NCBI RefSeq assembly: GCF_001486585.1
Contig: NZ_LN909044.1
Location: forward strand, 625,488 to 689,487
Direction of reading: 5' to 3'
DNA length: 64,000 bases
From: Paenibacillus senegalimassiliensis
Lineage (GTDB): Bacteria; Bacillota; Bacilli; Paenibacillales; Paenibacillaceae
The notes below the pieces were generated by a model, which worked only from the letters and a program-made list of their open reading frames with translations, was not told the DNA's origin and did no database searches. Below, piece by piece: positions 42,986 to 53,128 of the stretch; the first letter of the stretch is position 1; every line of letters starts with the position of its first letter. A program made the position numbers and the translations under genes.

Positions 42986-43103
42986 TTTATCTTAGGCTTC
43001 TTTAATCGTAAGCCAATATTTGTTTCACTACCGGTACAGAAAATCTCCAAACATGTGGCTTCTAATAATCAAGATATTATGAATTTTGTTGGGTATAAAT
43101 ATA

Positions 43104-43361
43104 TCAACTATTCTTTTCCTCAAATAAAATCAAACTGGCTATCTCTGTACATTTTTTTTCATCAAATTTAAACACATCATCTCCAAATTCATCTACAAAT
43201 ACTTTATATATAAGTTTACCAAGGGACTCTTTGTCACACGATTTGTTATATGAATTATAAATTTTTTCAATCTCCGTCCTATATTCATTCTCTGGAAAGT
43301 GTGGAAATAGACTCATTGGATCCCATTCATTTATGATTTGTTCCATTTTTCTATAAATCAA
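43104..43361 (-). CDS. DUF1871-like immunity protein for the YD-repeat toxin
   Basis: 85 residues from a TTG at 43361, 14 bases after the toxin stop and behind AGGGGA. The opening MEQIINEWDPMSLFPHFPEN, EY and EI matches the DUF1871 pattern (EWDP...FP...DEY), a family often found beside polymorphic toxins. The acidic surface would suit binding of a basic RNase. Its place directly behind the intact toxin gene makes it the cognate immunity protein. The direct pairing is inferred. Confidence 0.78.
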   Translation of the reverse strand: MIYRKMEQIINEWDPMSLFPHFPENEYRTEIEKIYNSYNKSCDKESLGKLIYKVFVDEFGDDVFKFDEKKCTEIASLILFEEKNS

Positions 43362-43375
43362 TTTTTATCATTCCC

Positions 43376-46300
43376 CTATTTTCCAAACAGCTTAGTCACA
43401 GTTGTTTCCATCACTTCATCGAAATCATACTTTGACATAACTGTTATTAGTTTTCCATTAGGATTGACGACGGCAGCGCCCTCTTTTGTTATATATAGAT
43501 ATTGCCCACCACTCTGTTGAAGTACCCTTCCATTTCTTACCCAATCATTTACCATATCTGTTGTAACATTGCGTTCCACCATCCTTCCTAATCCATGTTT
43601 TGAGTACTGTCCCCAATCTACTTTAAGTCCAGGATTTTCAATTACTTTTCCTAATTTTCCAAAGTCATCTCCTATCTTAGAAACAGTTTCAGCACCTTTA
43701 ACTACACTCTGAGCCCCTTTAGAACCAAACTTCATAATACCCTTGGAAATACCAAATCCAGCAAGCCCCGTTGCCACTTCCAAAATGGCTTGGGCCGTTA
43801 TCGCCTTCTCATTTACCTCAATCTGATTCAGATATCCTCCATACAATACCACTTCTTTACTATAAAAAGCATTCAATTCAGATTCCAGGTCATTCTTTTG
43901 GGACTTAGACAGCACCTTTTTATATTCCTCGTAATCCTGGTCAGTGCTCTCCGGGTATACATGCTTGTAGTATTTCTTTAAGGCATCCTCAAAGATCTTG
44001 TCCGTTTTACCAGAATTCATGATATCATTACTAGCCAGATTCGACCCAAAGTAACCCTCATTTGTTCTCTGAATCTGTTCTCCTGTCATACTTCCACTAT
44101 ATTTCACTTTAAGGTGTTCACTGAGTCGGTCTCCGCTCTGCTCCAGCAACAATCCTATTACAGCTGCCTTCGGCTTCGATATCGCGCCTCCCGATCCACT
44201 GGCAATATTGGATATCAGATCCGTTGTCCTTTTCGCCAGGCTTTTGCCCGTGACCATGTCCTTATTGTTAGTTAAATTGATGCCCGATATCTTCTGGGTC
44301 ATCGTATCCAATACGCTGGCCGTTTCCTTTACTACCCTACCTTTTACCACACTGACTTTCGTATCATAATTTCGGTCTACCTTGGTGTACGCTACAATCT
44401 TACTATTACTTCCCACCGCAGTTTCCACTTTGGAGTTGACCGTGACTTTCCCGCCGGTGATCGAGCTTTTGGCCTTGGTATACGATTGGGACATCAGTTT
44501 GTCATATTGTTTGTTATCCAGCACAATCCGCCCATTTTGAACGCTGTAGCCCTTTGTTTTCTGATCTGACTTACTGCTTACATTGAAATTAACAGTTACG
44601 CCAGGGGCAAGCGTCACGGTCGTTACCTTCGTCTTGGCGTTATAGGACAGACTCGCTCCCGTAGCCTTGGCCAGATCTCTTAACGTCACCGCCGCATGAC
44701 CGTACGGGTCCACATAGGTAATTGGATTGTTTAACGCGTACGTATACAAATTCAAGCTCAGTGGACTATCTTCCTGTCCTCTATACGTATCCTCCGATAT
44801 AAATCTTCCTAGGTAAGGATCATAGTATCGTGCGCGCAAGTAGTATAAGCCTACCTCTGTGTCATAGAACTCACCCGCATAGCGGATGGACACCGAGTAC
44901 TCCTCCTCCACACTGAGCAGCATATTTCCAAATGGATCATAATCATACTGGTTCTCTATTTCTCCATGCTCACTAACGGTTTGAACTACATCGCCATGAC
45001 CGTTAAACAAGAAATAGGAGGTCTTGGAAGAACCATTCGCTCTCGCGATATAATTGATTCCACGTACGTAACTCACGGATACCTGATCCTGACCATCTGT
45101 CTCCAGGATGACATATTGGCGGTCATAGAGATAATTAGTGACCTCAATTTGGTCTTTCTTGGAACTGCGGGATTCCTTGCGCGTCCGTAGTCCATCCCCA
45201 TCATAGGTATACTCTACACTGTAGCGAGTTCCGCCCTGAATGCGTTCTGCCTGTTTCAGGCGATTAAAGCCATCATACGAATGGGTTGTCTTCTCAAATA
45301 GTTCATACAGCTCGTTCGTCAAGCCATCGCCATACGGATTAGCATCCGTCACCTGCTTCATAGCCCGGTTATGCGAGCGAATATAGCCTACCTGCCGCCG
45401 TACTTCATTGCCATTATTGTCGTAAACATAAGCCGTTGTCTTCTCCAGCTTCTCTTGGCCTTCGCCATCGAGCATCTTCTCTACCAACTGCTGCAGCACG
45501 TTGGCGCTGGAATAAATATATTCACTTTTCTTGATCAGATAGGAGACCTTATCTCCATTGGATGGATCCGTATATCCACTAGGCTGTTCAGAGGTATAAG
45601 TTTCTACTGCTGAGAGACGGTTGCCGCTCTTATCATAAGCATAAAGCGTTGTCTTGCCTGGAGTTTCAACCTTCGTCAGACGCCCTGCCTCATCATAAGC
45701 ATAGTTGGTTGTCCCATAGCTGTCTGCCTTCGACATTTGTCGCCCTGCTACGTCGTACGTATACGTATAGGAAGATAGTAACGAGCCACCAGAAGCCACA
45801 TTCTGCAAGGTTAGCAAATGATTGTTCTTGTCAAAAGTATAGGTCTCCCGTACACCGTTAGCATAAGTTATGGATGTACGATTTCCCCCGGCATCATACG
45901 TATAGGTGGACACTTTGCCTGCGGACTCCACAGATGACATCCGGTTTGATTGATCATACCTGTAATGGGTTGTATTCCCTTTTTTATCTTCCAGGCTAGT
46001 GACATTGCCAACGGCATCGTAAGTATACGAGATCTGTTTAGAGCTATTTTTGAATATACCTGTGACTCGGCTATTTCTATCATACTCGTAAGTTGTATTG
46101 CCACTTTCGTCTTCCATGGATAGCCGGTTACCTGCCAGATCGTACGTAAAGCGAATGGCATCCCCGGTCTCTTCCACCATACTGGATAGAAGTAAATTCC
46201 GATGATCATAGGTGTAGCGGGTGTGATTACCATTCTTGTCAATCATCTCTGCAATATTCAACGCTGAGTCATAGCTATAGCTTACTCGCTTGTTATCAGG

Positions 46301-49300
46301 ATTGATTAATCCAATCAAAAGTCCAAAGGACCCATACTCATAACGAGTGACCTTCCCCCGGCCTTCCGTCATATCCTGCTTGTTACCAGCGAGGTCGTAG
46401 CTATAGCTTACACCGACACCCAGGGGATCAGTAACCTTAATCAATCTGCCAGCATTATCATATTCGTAAGAATGAGTATGCCCAAGCGGATTGGTTTCTT
46501 GCAGCAGTTCCCCTGCCGGGTTGTACTTGTAAGTTGTGGTGAAGCCTTCGCGATCTGTCTTCGAGATACGTCTGCCTGCTAAATCATACACATAGGTTTC
46601 ACCGTAACGGCTCTGATCCGAGTTCCCGGCCTGATAGCCCAAGGCATCGATATCCTTAATTCGGTTCCCTGCGGCATCGTACACATAATAAACCACGAGG
46701 GTACCGTAGGCATCAATAATGGAGAGAGGGCGATCAAGCTGATCATAAGTATAAGAGATTCGATTACCCAATGCATCAGTCTCTGCCGATTTATTGCCTG
46801 CCAAATCATACTCATAAGAAGAGGTGTGCCCCTCCGCATCGGTGATTGTTGCTACCCGATTCATTGCATCATACGTAAATTTGCGTGTAAAGCCGAGCTC
46901 GTTCGTCTCTGATACCCGGTTGCCAGCCAGATCATAGGTATACTTAACCTCTGCCTCCTGTCCGGCTAATCTTTGCGTTCTCGATGATAATCTATTTAAA
47001 GCATCATATACATAAGTAGTTTCATGGCCCTGTGGGTCGGTCTCCGCAATAATATTACCCAAAAGATCATGCTTGTAGCTTGTCACCAGCTCTATCAGGC
47101 CCACGTCAACAGTATTGTGTGAGTCTTCCTCTACTGCATACGTGTTCAATGCCCGCTTCTCTATGAGCTGAGCGCGCTGGATCATTCGATTGGAGCTGTC
47201 GTAGACAAATTGTTCTGTATCCTTGTCATTAGCAGAACGAGATACCTCCGTCCGAACTGCATTCCCATTCAAATCATAGAAAGTTTCCGTTAACCCGCCA
47301 CTGTTATCCGATTGGGTTTGTACTAACCCGTTTAGATAGTAAGTATAGGCCGTCTCGCGTAGAAACGCCTGATCTCTGGAACTGCTAAGCGTTTGCTTTA
47401 AAAGGCGTCCTATTGGATCGTAGGAATAAGTTTCCACCGCAAAAATCATATTTCCGCTGCTATCCGCTTCCAGTGGTGTTTTCTTCTGAATGAGTTGTCC
47501 CTTCGCATCATATTTATACAAGCTGATGCTGCCTCGTTTGTCTTTATAAGACACCAAATTTCCGACCAAATCATATTTCGATTCCGTCATATGGCCATAA
47601 GCATCGGTCAGACTCATCTCCTTGCCAAAGGAGTTGTAGGTAGAACCCATTTGAATACCCAGTGGGTTAGTTTCCAATATCTTGCGACCCAAGAGGTCAT
47701 AGATGTACTTCACTGTGCCGCCATCGGCATTCGTCATAGTTGAGACGGTACCATCGGCATTATAGCTATACTTCGTAGTGGAGCCGCGTTTATCTGTCAT
47801 CTGAATGACATGCCCCAGGATGTCATAGCTATAGCTGACAGTTCCACCTAACGCATCCACTTCTTTCGTTTTACGACCAAGCCCATCATACTCAGTAGTC
47901 ATACCTGAAGATTCAACAATACTGCCTGTATATCGCAGCCCATCAACCCATTTATTCGGGCGTCCCGCCGCATCATAAGACACATACTCCACGGCTTTCC
48001 CTTCGGGGGAATAGGTAACAATACGGCGATTCATTGAGTCGTATTTATAAGCAACACCAGCCATCTCTAGCACACGAACCCCCTGATCCAGAGCTGCATC
48101 ATACTGGTTGGGAGCAATCTCCTTAATCAGGTTCCCGGCCGCATCGTAGATGTATCTTGTAATCGCCGTGGATTCTCCGGCCGCTGGCTCCTTCTTGCGA
48201 ACCAAACGCTGAACCTTATCGTATTCGTAGGATCTGATAGCACCATTGGCATCTGTTTCTTCCACCATTTGTCCGTTACCGTCGTACTCATAACTCGTGA
48301 TTCCGTTTAAAGGATCCGTCTTCATGATCAGACGGTTATCAAGATCGTAGGTGAATAAGGTGGCCTTTCCCTTGGCATCCATCTGTTTGATAAGTTGACC
48401 ATTCTCGTTATACACATAATGAGTGTTGGATAAGACCCGATCAATATAAGCGTCGTCAAACTGGGCTCCCTTAAGCTCCTCCTGAGCCAGCTCAGACATA
48501 CGTACGAGAATAGATTTGGTGACCTGATGAGATTGCACATCGTACTCGTAACGGATCATATCGTAGTTATTATCTGAAACCTTACGCTTCTCCAATACGA
48601 TATTTCCCGCGCGGTCATACTCATATAGACTCTCCCGTCCGTCCTGATCAAAGGTCCGAGTGATACGCCCCGCCTTGTCATACACGTTCGTGACCCGGTC
48701 ACTCACCGACGTAATCACCGGGGCCTTTGCCGCACCCTCCTGTTCTTCATGACGGAAGGTTTCCGTTGTAAGCAGACGATTCGCCTCGTCATATTTCATT
48801 TCCGTTCGCTTATATAATTTTGTGGAACCCTGAGCAGATATGAATTCCAGCTTAACCGTCATGTTGCCAGATGCGTCGTACTCCATTCTCTGTTCGTTTC
48901 CAGCCTGGTCGACCTTCTTGCTCAGTTCTCCCTTCGGAGAATAGAAGAACAACTCGGACGTTCCGTCAGGATAATCAATCCGCGCAGGCTTGCCCAAGAT
49001 GGATAAATGCTGCTTGGTAAACCCTCCATTACGATCAACTATCTCTCTCCATGCTTTGCCGGACGGATCGTAATCATAAGCCTCCTTGCTTCCGTCAGCA
49101 AATGTCTTGTCCTTCGGAAGACCATTTAAATAATAAGAATACTTTGTTGTCGCCCCTAATGCATCCATCTCCATGAGCAAATTACCCGCTCCGTCGTACA
49201 AACTCTTCTTGGAGATCGCGATAGAGCCACTCTTCAGATTATTGGAAGCTGTCTGTGCGGAAATCGTCTGTATCGGGCGATCCAACGCATCGTATTCAAA

Positions 49301-52300
49301 TACCGTTCCGATGGAAGAAGTTGGATCTGCATCATTATAGCCCTCGCCTTGTGTGGCAAGCACGATGTTATTCCGTCCATCATAATGCTTGTACGAAATA
49401 ACCTCCCTGACCTTTCCGTCAAAAGCGGATGTACTTACAAGTCGGTTAAGTCCGTCATACTTATGCTCAAACCCCGGAGCTTCTTCTTCCGTCAACGCTG
49501 AATATCTCGGATCAATCTCTTTGATCAGATTGCCGTTAGCATCATAGACGTATCTTGAAGCATTCCCAAGTGGATCCGATTTGCGAATCAGTCTGCCAAG
49601 CCCATCATAGACATAGCTGGTTGTTAGCTCTGTCCCTTGAACACGCTGTGTCTCAACCGTAACCCGGCCAGCTCGATCATAGCTGAACCGTGTGTACTTA
49701 CCTTTGGCTTGATTTCCATACGGTTCATATCGCTCAACAATTTGGTTGCGATAATCATATGCCAAGGTGACCGTATCAAATGAAGTTCCGTTATCACGCT
49801 GTTGTTCGACAATGTTACCTGCTGCATCCCGCTTATAGATATGATGATAGCTACCGTATGCGGGGTGTTCCCCTCCCTGTGAAGCTTGCGAATACTGACC
49901 TGTTTCTTCCGTAACTCGTCCAGCATAGTCGTAAGCCCAAGTCTTCTGACTATACTCCTTCTTCGCCACATCTGTGTATTCAATCGTCTTGATACGATTA
50001 CCATTTTTATCATACTCATGGTGAATAGTTCCCGTTCTTAATGAATCTATTTTAGGGTATTCACCAATGAGACGGTCCAAATCATCATAAGCATAGGTTG
50101 TATCGGCGGCAATCTGACGAATGCCTGAAATCACCTGTCCTTTTTGCAACGAAATAAGGTTACCAGAAAGATCATAATCATAGGCCTCATAAAAATAATC
50201 GCTTGAACCTTTCTTGGAAATTCTCTTTTCCGATATACGCCCTAACTCATCATACAAATTTGTCGTTATCTTCCCGTCAGGCTCTTCTTGTTCGGTAACC
50301 TGATTAAAGGCATTATAAGCATAGGATGTCATATTGCCCAATTGATCCTGCCTGGACAATAGCCGTCCCATACTGTCGTAACGCAAGTGAGCTGAGTAAC
50401 TCATGGCGTCCGTCTCAGCGATAAGATTTCCCGTATAATCGTATTGATAAGAGCTTGTTAGAATACGGTTTCGATCCGGTGTCGTATCTGTCCGAATTAG
50501 TCGATTCAGAATATCGTAATAAAAGGTTTGGGGATACCCTTCCTCATCCGTCACCGTTAATATTAATGGCGCATCCCCAACTGAAGTTGTTCGATAATTA
50601 ACCTGAACTGAGCCCTTAATCGTTCCGCCTTTATCGTAAGCCGTTCTCTTAAGCAGTTGATTGTCACTATCATACTCATAACGAATGAAATTTCCGTTGG
50701 CATCTTTCTCTTCAGTTTTATTGTGATTAAAGTCATATTGGACAGAAGAGAGTACCAGCCACTGATTATCTGAACTCTGCACACTCTCCTGAAGTTGATA
50801 GCCCAAAATATCATATTCATAAAGAAATACCTGCTGTTCAGGATCAATTTGACGTATTTTGAAATTGGCATACCCATTCTCTTCATACTCATACGTATGC
50901 TTGCTGCCATCAGGGTATATAGTGGCCTTTACCCGTTCAAGGGCATCATATTGGTACTCCTTCCGATGATTACCCGCATCTATTTCTACCGTGACATTAC
51001 CCGTGTTCCAGTCATAGGCGTAGCGTTTTGCCGCCGTCTGCCCCTTTACAACGCTGTATTCCTTCGTCAAGTAAGCGCCCTTGACATCATGGCCGCTGAC
51101 ATCACTGCCATATTCGTAATAGGTAGTAAACGTCTGACCTGCCGATTGAGTCGATTGGCTCGTTACATTTCCATATTGGTCGTAACTATAATTGGTGACA
51201 AGCCATTGGTCCGTATCGTCTGAAGTCACCTTCGTCTCGCGGACTACATTGCCCTTATCATCAATTTCATAAATATCTTGAACCATCGTGTTTTGATCCT
51301 GCTTCCACGTTTTGGAAGTCAGTGCATGGTATTTATCATAGGCGTATGCATAAACCACCGTATGTTCAGTATCTAACGGTTCCCCTTGCTCATTCCGCTT
51401 CGCTTCAGGGCCCGTGTAGTTGGTAAGATTACCATACTCGTCGTATCTGAAATTCTCGATCTTACGAACAGGGTCAGCTTCAGCTTGTCCGTTCTTCACC
51501 TCATAAAGTAAGTTTTCTGTCTTTTTCACCAGCTTCATGTCATCAAGCTCATTCCTGGTGACTTCTTTATGGTCATTGCCTGTTCGTTCGGTCACAACAT
51601 GTTGATCTAGCCCATCATATGTATATTTCGTCTTGCTGCCACGAGCATCTGTCAATTCTGTGTAATACCGATATGTATCCTTGAGGTACTCATATTCATC
51701 TTTCTTATATCCGGTAAATCCATACCCATCAGATTCGTTCGTATAGCTATAGGTCAACTTATCAACAACATCAACCTTGAATCTATCCTCAAATTTGGAT
51801 TGGGTGGAATCGTAGCCTTTTTTGCTTAATTCTCGCTTTTCAAATATCTTCCGGTATTCCATACTCCCGTCCTCACTTAGTCCACGTTTGGCGGAACCAT
51901 AGATATACCGGGTAATTCGATTTGTCTTAACGTAATCGATTTGCGTCAGATTTTCGTAACGATTAAATGTAGAATATTTCTCTTTGTTCACATAAGTAAA
52001 ACCAAGGTCAGGCTGTTCATACCAAAGATGGTATTTGGGCTTTCCGTCCACGTCAAATACGCGTTGCAATCTTGTCCGCAGTACATTTTTAGCGCTATTT
52101 ACCAAAGCAGCCGTTTTGTCATATACAAGCTTCTGTCCACTAGGCAAATGTACAATAACCTGAAATTCCCCCTGTAAATCGCCGGAATCCGTATTGTTGG
52201 GATTTTGTGAGTTTTTATAAGATTCATCAGGTCCATAAACCTTATTCTCAATTTTTCCAACCTTGAAGCTCGCGTCTTCCTTGTACTCTATGGTGGTCAC

Positions 52301-53086
52301 CCTACCCACCGTATCAGTGATTTTACTGATCAGCTTCTTAGTAATCGTTTTGTCGTTAACTTTGTAATTAAGCTTTGTATTCTCAAATACAATTTTATTG
52401 CCGTAACGATCCACAATCCCTAGAATGAGCCCATCTGTATCAAAATATGTCTTCTTCCCTGCCTTATCCGTCATTACGTATTGAGAAGCTCCATCGGTCT
52501 GTCCATTGTTGAATTCGCTCGACTCACGAACGACAACATCTTGTACAGTTTGTCCGTCAGGCATATATACAATTTTCCCATCCATGGTATACGGCCTTAG
52601 ACGATACACATCTCCCGTTTCGGTATGCAAAAATTTATGAGTCGTGTTATCATCGTTTTTCTTAATCTCCATCGTGGGAAAAGAAAAACGCATGCCCACA
52701 CCCAAATTATAACGATTCTCGGTAAAAGTGAGCGTATCATTATTGGATTCAACATAATCGACCCAAGCACCGTTCACGTACTTGACCTTCATATCCTGCA
52801 TATTAGCATTTCCACTGTTGTAAATTCGTTTGAATTCAAGATCGAGCCCGTTGCGTCCAGGCAGAACATAGTCCGTCTGAACAATTGATAAATTGCCGCT
52901 CTGCGGACTGATAGACTCTTCAATCGTATTCGTGCGCAGGTAAACTGGCGACAATTTAGTGTTATATTGCTGCTGAGGCCCAACCAAATTATTAAGCTGA
53001 TCCTCCAATGTCTCCGCCGAAGCAATTGAACCAACTGACGTCATAAATAATAATGTTAAAAAAGCAACCAGACTCCAACGTTTCAA
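43376..53086 (-). CDS. Giant secreted WapA-like YD/RHS-repeat protein with a C-terminal toxin domain
   Basis: 3236 residues from a TTG at 53086 behind AGGAGGG. Signal peptide 1-24 (cleaved after SIASA). The N-terminal third (about 40-500) has the DUF6531-type region (SPQSGNLSIVQTDYVLPGRN). Then follow dozens of YD repeats (forms such as YTYDAAGNR, YEYDALDR) that build a closed beta-barrel, the RHS core signature ARYYDPYLGRFISEDTYRGQ, and the self-cleavage-type DPYG at 2793-2796. The variable tip (about 440 residues) starts with a copper-amine-oxidase-stalk-like part and ends in a DUF4258-like RNase domain (about 3155-3236: HGLGRMVERNV, GGQYLYITKEGAAVVN). It lacks the wall-binding repeats of B. 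subtilis WapA, so other operon proteins probably hold it at the surface. Confidence 0.93.
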   Translation of the reverse strand: MKRWSLVAFLTLLFMTSVGSIASAETLEDQLNNLVGPQQQYNTKLSPVYLRTNTIEESISPQSGNLSIVQTDYVLPGRNGLDLEFKRIYNSGNANMQDMKVKYVNGAWVDYVESNNDTLTFTENRYNLGVGMRFSFPTMEIKKNDDNTTHKFLHTETGDVYRLRPYTMDGKIVYMPDGQTVQDVVVRESSEFNNGQTDGASQYVMTDKAGKKTYFDTDGLILGIVDRYGNKIVFENTKLNYKVNDKTITKKLISKITDTVGRVTTIEYKEDASFKVGKIENKVYGPDESYKNSQNPNNTDSGDLQGEFQVIVHLPSGQKLVYDKTAALVNSAKNVLRTRLQRVFDVDGKPKYHLWYEQPDLGFTYVNKEKYSTFNRYENLTQIDYVKTNRITRYIYGSAKRGLSEDGSMEYRKIFEKRELSKKGYDSTQSKFEDRFKVDVVDKLTYSYTNESDGYGFTGYKKDEYEYLKDTYRYYTELTDARGSKTKYTYDGLDQHVVTERTGNDHKEVTRNELDDMKLVKKTENLLYEVKNGQAEADPVRKIENFRYDEYGNLTNYTGPEAKRNEQGEPLDTEHTVVYAYAYDKYHALTSKTWKQDQNTMVQDIYEIDDKGNVVRETKVTSDDTDQWLVTNYSYDQYGNVTSQSTQSAGQTFTTYYEYGSDVSGHDVKGAYLTKEYSVVKGQTAAKRYAYDWNTGNVTVEIDAGNHRKEYQYDALERVKATIYPDGSKHTYEYEENGYANFKIRQIDPEQQVFLYEYDILGYQLQESVQSSDNQWLVLSSVQYDFNHNKTEEKDANGNFIRYEYDSDNQLLKRTAYDKGGTIKGSVQVNYRTTSVGDAPLILTVTDEEGYPQTFYYDILNRLIRTDTTPDRNRILTSSYQYDYTGNLIAETDAMSYSAHLRYDSMGRLLSRQDQLGNMTSYAYNAFNQVTEQEEPDGKITTNLYDELGRISEKRISKKGSSDYFYEAYDYDLSGNLISLQKGQVISGIRQIAADTTYAYDDLDRLIGEYPKIDSLRTGTIHHEYDKNGNRIKTIEYTDVAKKEYSQKTWAYDYAGRVTEETGQYSQASQGGEHPAYGSYHHIYKRDAAGNIVEQQRDNGTSFDTVTLAYDYRNQIVERYEPYGNQAKGKYTRFSYDRAGRVTVETQRVQGTELTTSYVYDGLGRLIRKSDPLGNASRYVYDANGNLIKEIDPRYSALTEEEAPGFEHKYDGLNRLVSTSAFDGKVREVISYKHYDGRNNIVLATQGEGYNDADPTSSIGTVFEYDALDRPIQTISAQTASNNLKSGSIAISKKSLYDGAGNLLMEMDALGATTKYSYYLNGLPKDKTFADGSKEAYDYDPSGKAWREIVDRNGGFTKQHLSILGKPARIDYPDGTSELFFYSPKGELSKKVDQAGNEQRMEYDASGNMTVKLEFISAQGSTKLYKRTEMKYDEANRLLTTETFRHEEQEGAAKAPVITSVSDRVTNVYDKAGRITRTFDQDGRESLYEYDRAGNIVLEKRKVSDNNYDMIRYEYDVQSHQVTKSILVRMSELAQEELKGAQFDDAYIDRVLSNTHYVYNENGQLIKQMDAKGKATLFTYDLDNRLIMKTDPLNGITSYEYDGNGQMVEETDANGAIRSYEYDKVQRLVRKKEPAAGESTAITRYIYDAAGNLIKEIAPNQYDAALDQGVRVLEMAGVAYKYDSMNRRIVTYSPEGKAVEYVSYDAAGRPNKWVDGLRYTGSIVESSGMTTEYDGLGRKTKEVDALGGTVSYSYDILGHVIQMTDKRGSTTKYSYNADGTVSTMTNADGGTVKYIYDLLGRKILETNPLGIQMGSTYNSFGKEMSLTDAYGHMTESKYDLVGNLVSYKDKRGSISLYKYDAKGQLIQKKTPLEADSSGNMIFAVETYSYDPIGRLLKQTLSSSRDQAFLRETAYTYYLNGLVQTQSDNSGGLTETFYDLNGNAVRTEVSRSANDKDTEQFVYDSSNRMIQRAQLIEKRALNTYAVEEDSHNTVDVGLIELVTSYKHDLLGNIIAETDPQGHETTYVYDALNRLSSRTQRLAGQEAEVKYTYDLAGNRVSETNELGFTRKFTYDAMNRVATITDAEGHTSSYEYDLAGNKSAETDALGNRISYTYDQLDRPLSIIDAYGTLVVYYVYDAAGNRIKDIDALGYQAGNSDQSRYGETYVYDLAGRRISKTDREGFTTTYKYNPAGELLQETNPLGHTHSYEYDNAGRLIKVTDPLGVGVSYSYDLAGNKQDMTEGRGKVTRYEYGSFGLLIGLINPDNKRVSYSYDSALNIAEMIDKNGNHTRYTYDHRNLLLSSMVEETGDAIRFTYDLAGNRLSMEDESGNTTYEYDRNSRVTGIFKNSSKQISYTYDAVGNVTSLEDKKGNTTHYRYDQSNRMSSVESAGKVSTYTYDAGGNRTSITYANGVRETYTFDKNNHLLTLQNVASGGSLLSSYTYTYDVAGRQMSKADSYGTTNYAYDEAGRLTKVETPGKTTLYAYDKSGNRLSAVETYTSEQPSGYTDPSNGDKVSYLIKKSEYIYSSANVLQQLVEKMLDGEGQEKLEKTTAYVYDNNGNEVRRQVGYIRSHNRAMKQVTDANPYGDGLTNELYELFEKTTHSYDGFNRLKQAERIQGGTRYSVEYTYDGDGLRTRKESRSSKKDQIEVTNYLYDRQYVILETDGQDQVSVSYVRGINYIARANGSSKTSYFLFNGHGDVVQTVSEHGEIENQYDYDPFGNMLLSVEEEYSVSIRYAGEFYDTEVGLYYLRARYYDPYLGRFISEDTYRGQEDSPLSLNLYTYALNNPITYVDPYGHAAVTLRDLAKATGASLSYNAKTKVTTVTLAPGVTVNFNVSSKSDQKTKGYSVQNGRIVLDNKQYDKLMSQSYTKAKSSITGGKVTVNSKVETAVGSNSKIVAYTKVDRNYDTKVSVVKGRVVKETASVLDTMTQKISGINLTNNKDMVTGKSLAKRTTDLISNIASGSGGAISKPKAAVIGLLLEQSGDRLSEHLKVKYSGSMTGEQIQRTNEGYFGSNLASNDIMNSGKTDKIFEDALKKYYKHVYPESTDQDYEEYKKVLSKSQKNDLESELNAFYSKEVVLYGGYLNQIEVNEKAITAQAILEVATGLAGFGISKGIMKFGSKGAQSVVKGAETVSKIGDDFGKLGKVIENPGLKVDWGQYSKHGLGRMVERNVTTDMVNDWVRNGRVLQQSGGQYLYITKEGAAVVNPNGKLITVMSKYDFDEVMETTVTKLFGK
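44501..44649 (-). repeat. 149-bp region inside the YD-protein gene, duplicated at 42781-42929
   Basis: Partner of the downstream copy (offset 1720 bases). It lies about 50-60 bases after the conserved DPYG end of the core, exactly where the variable tip begins. Confidence 0.9.
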
Positions 53087-53128
53087 CCCTATTCCCTCCT
53101 GATCAATCGCAACTCATTCAAGCATGCT

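Noticed and set aside
42778..43050. A 90-codon frame containing a stretch identical to the YD-repeat protein
   Set aside because: Its first 40 codons cross a terminator and the rest is the 149-bp repeat ending at a premature TAG; listed as repeat and remnants, not a gene.
44696..53020. YD repeats considered as a tandem DNA repeat or CRISPR array
   Set aside because: Repetition is at protein level with diverged bases and varied spacing; no conserved direct repeats with unique spacers.
43376..53086. Many 60-140-codon frames on both strands inside the YD-repeat gene
   Set aside because: They are shadows of a repetitive coding sequence, with no ribosome sites and the same phase relations repeated.
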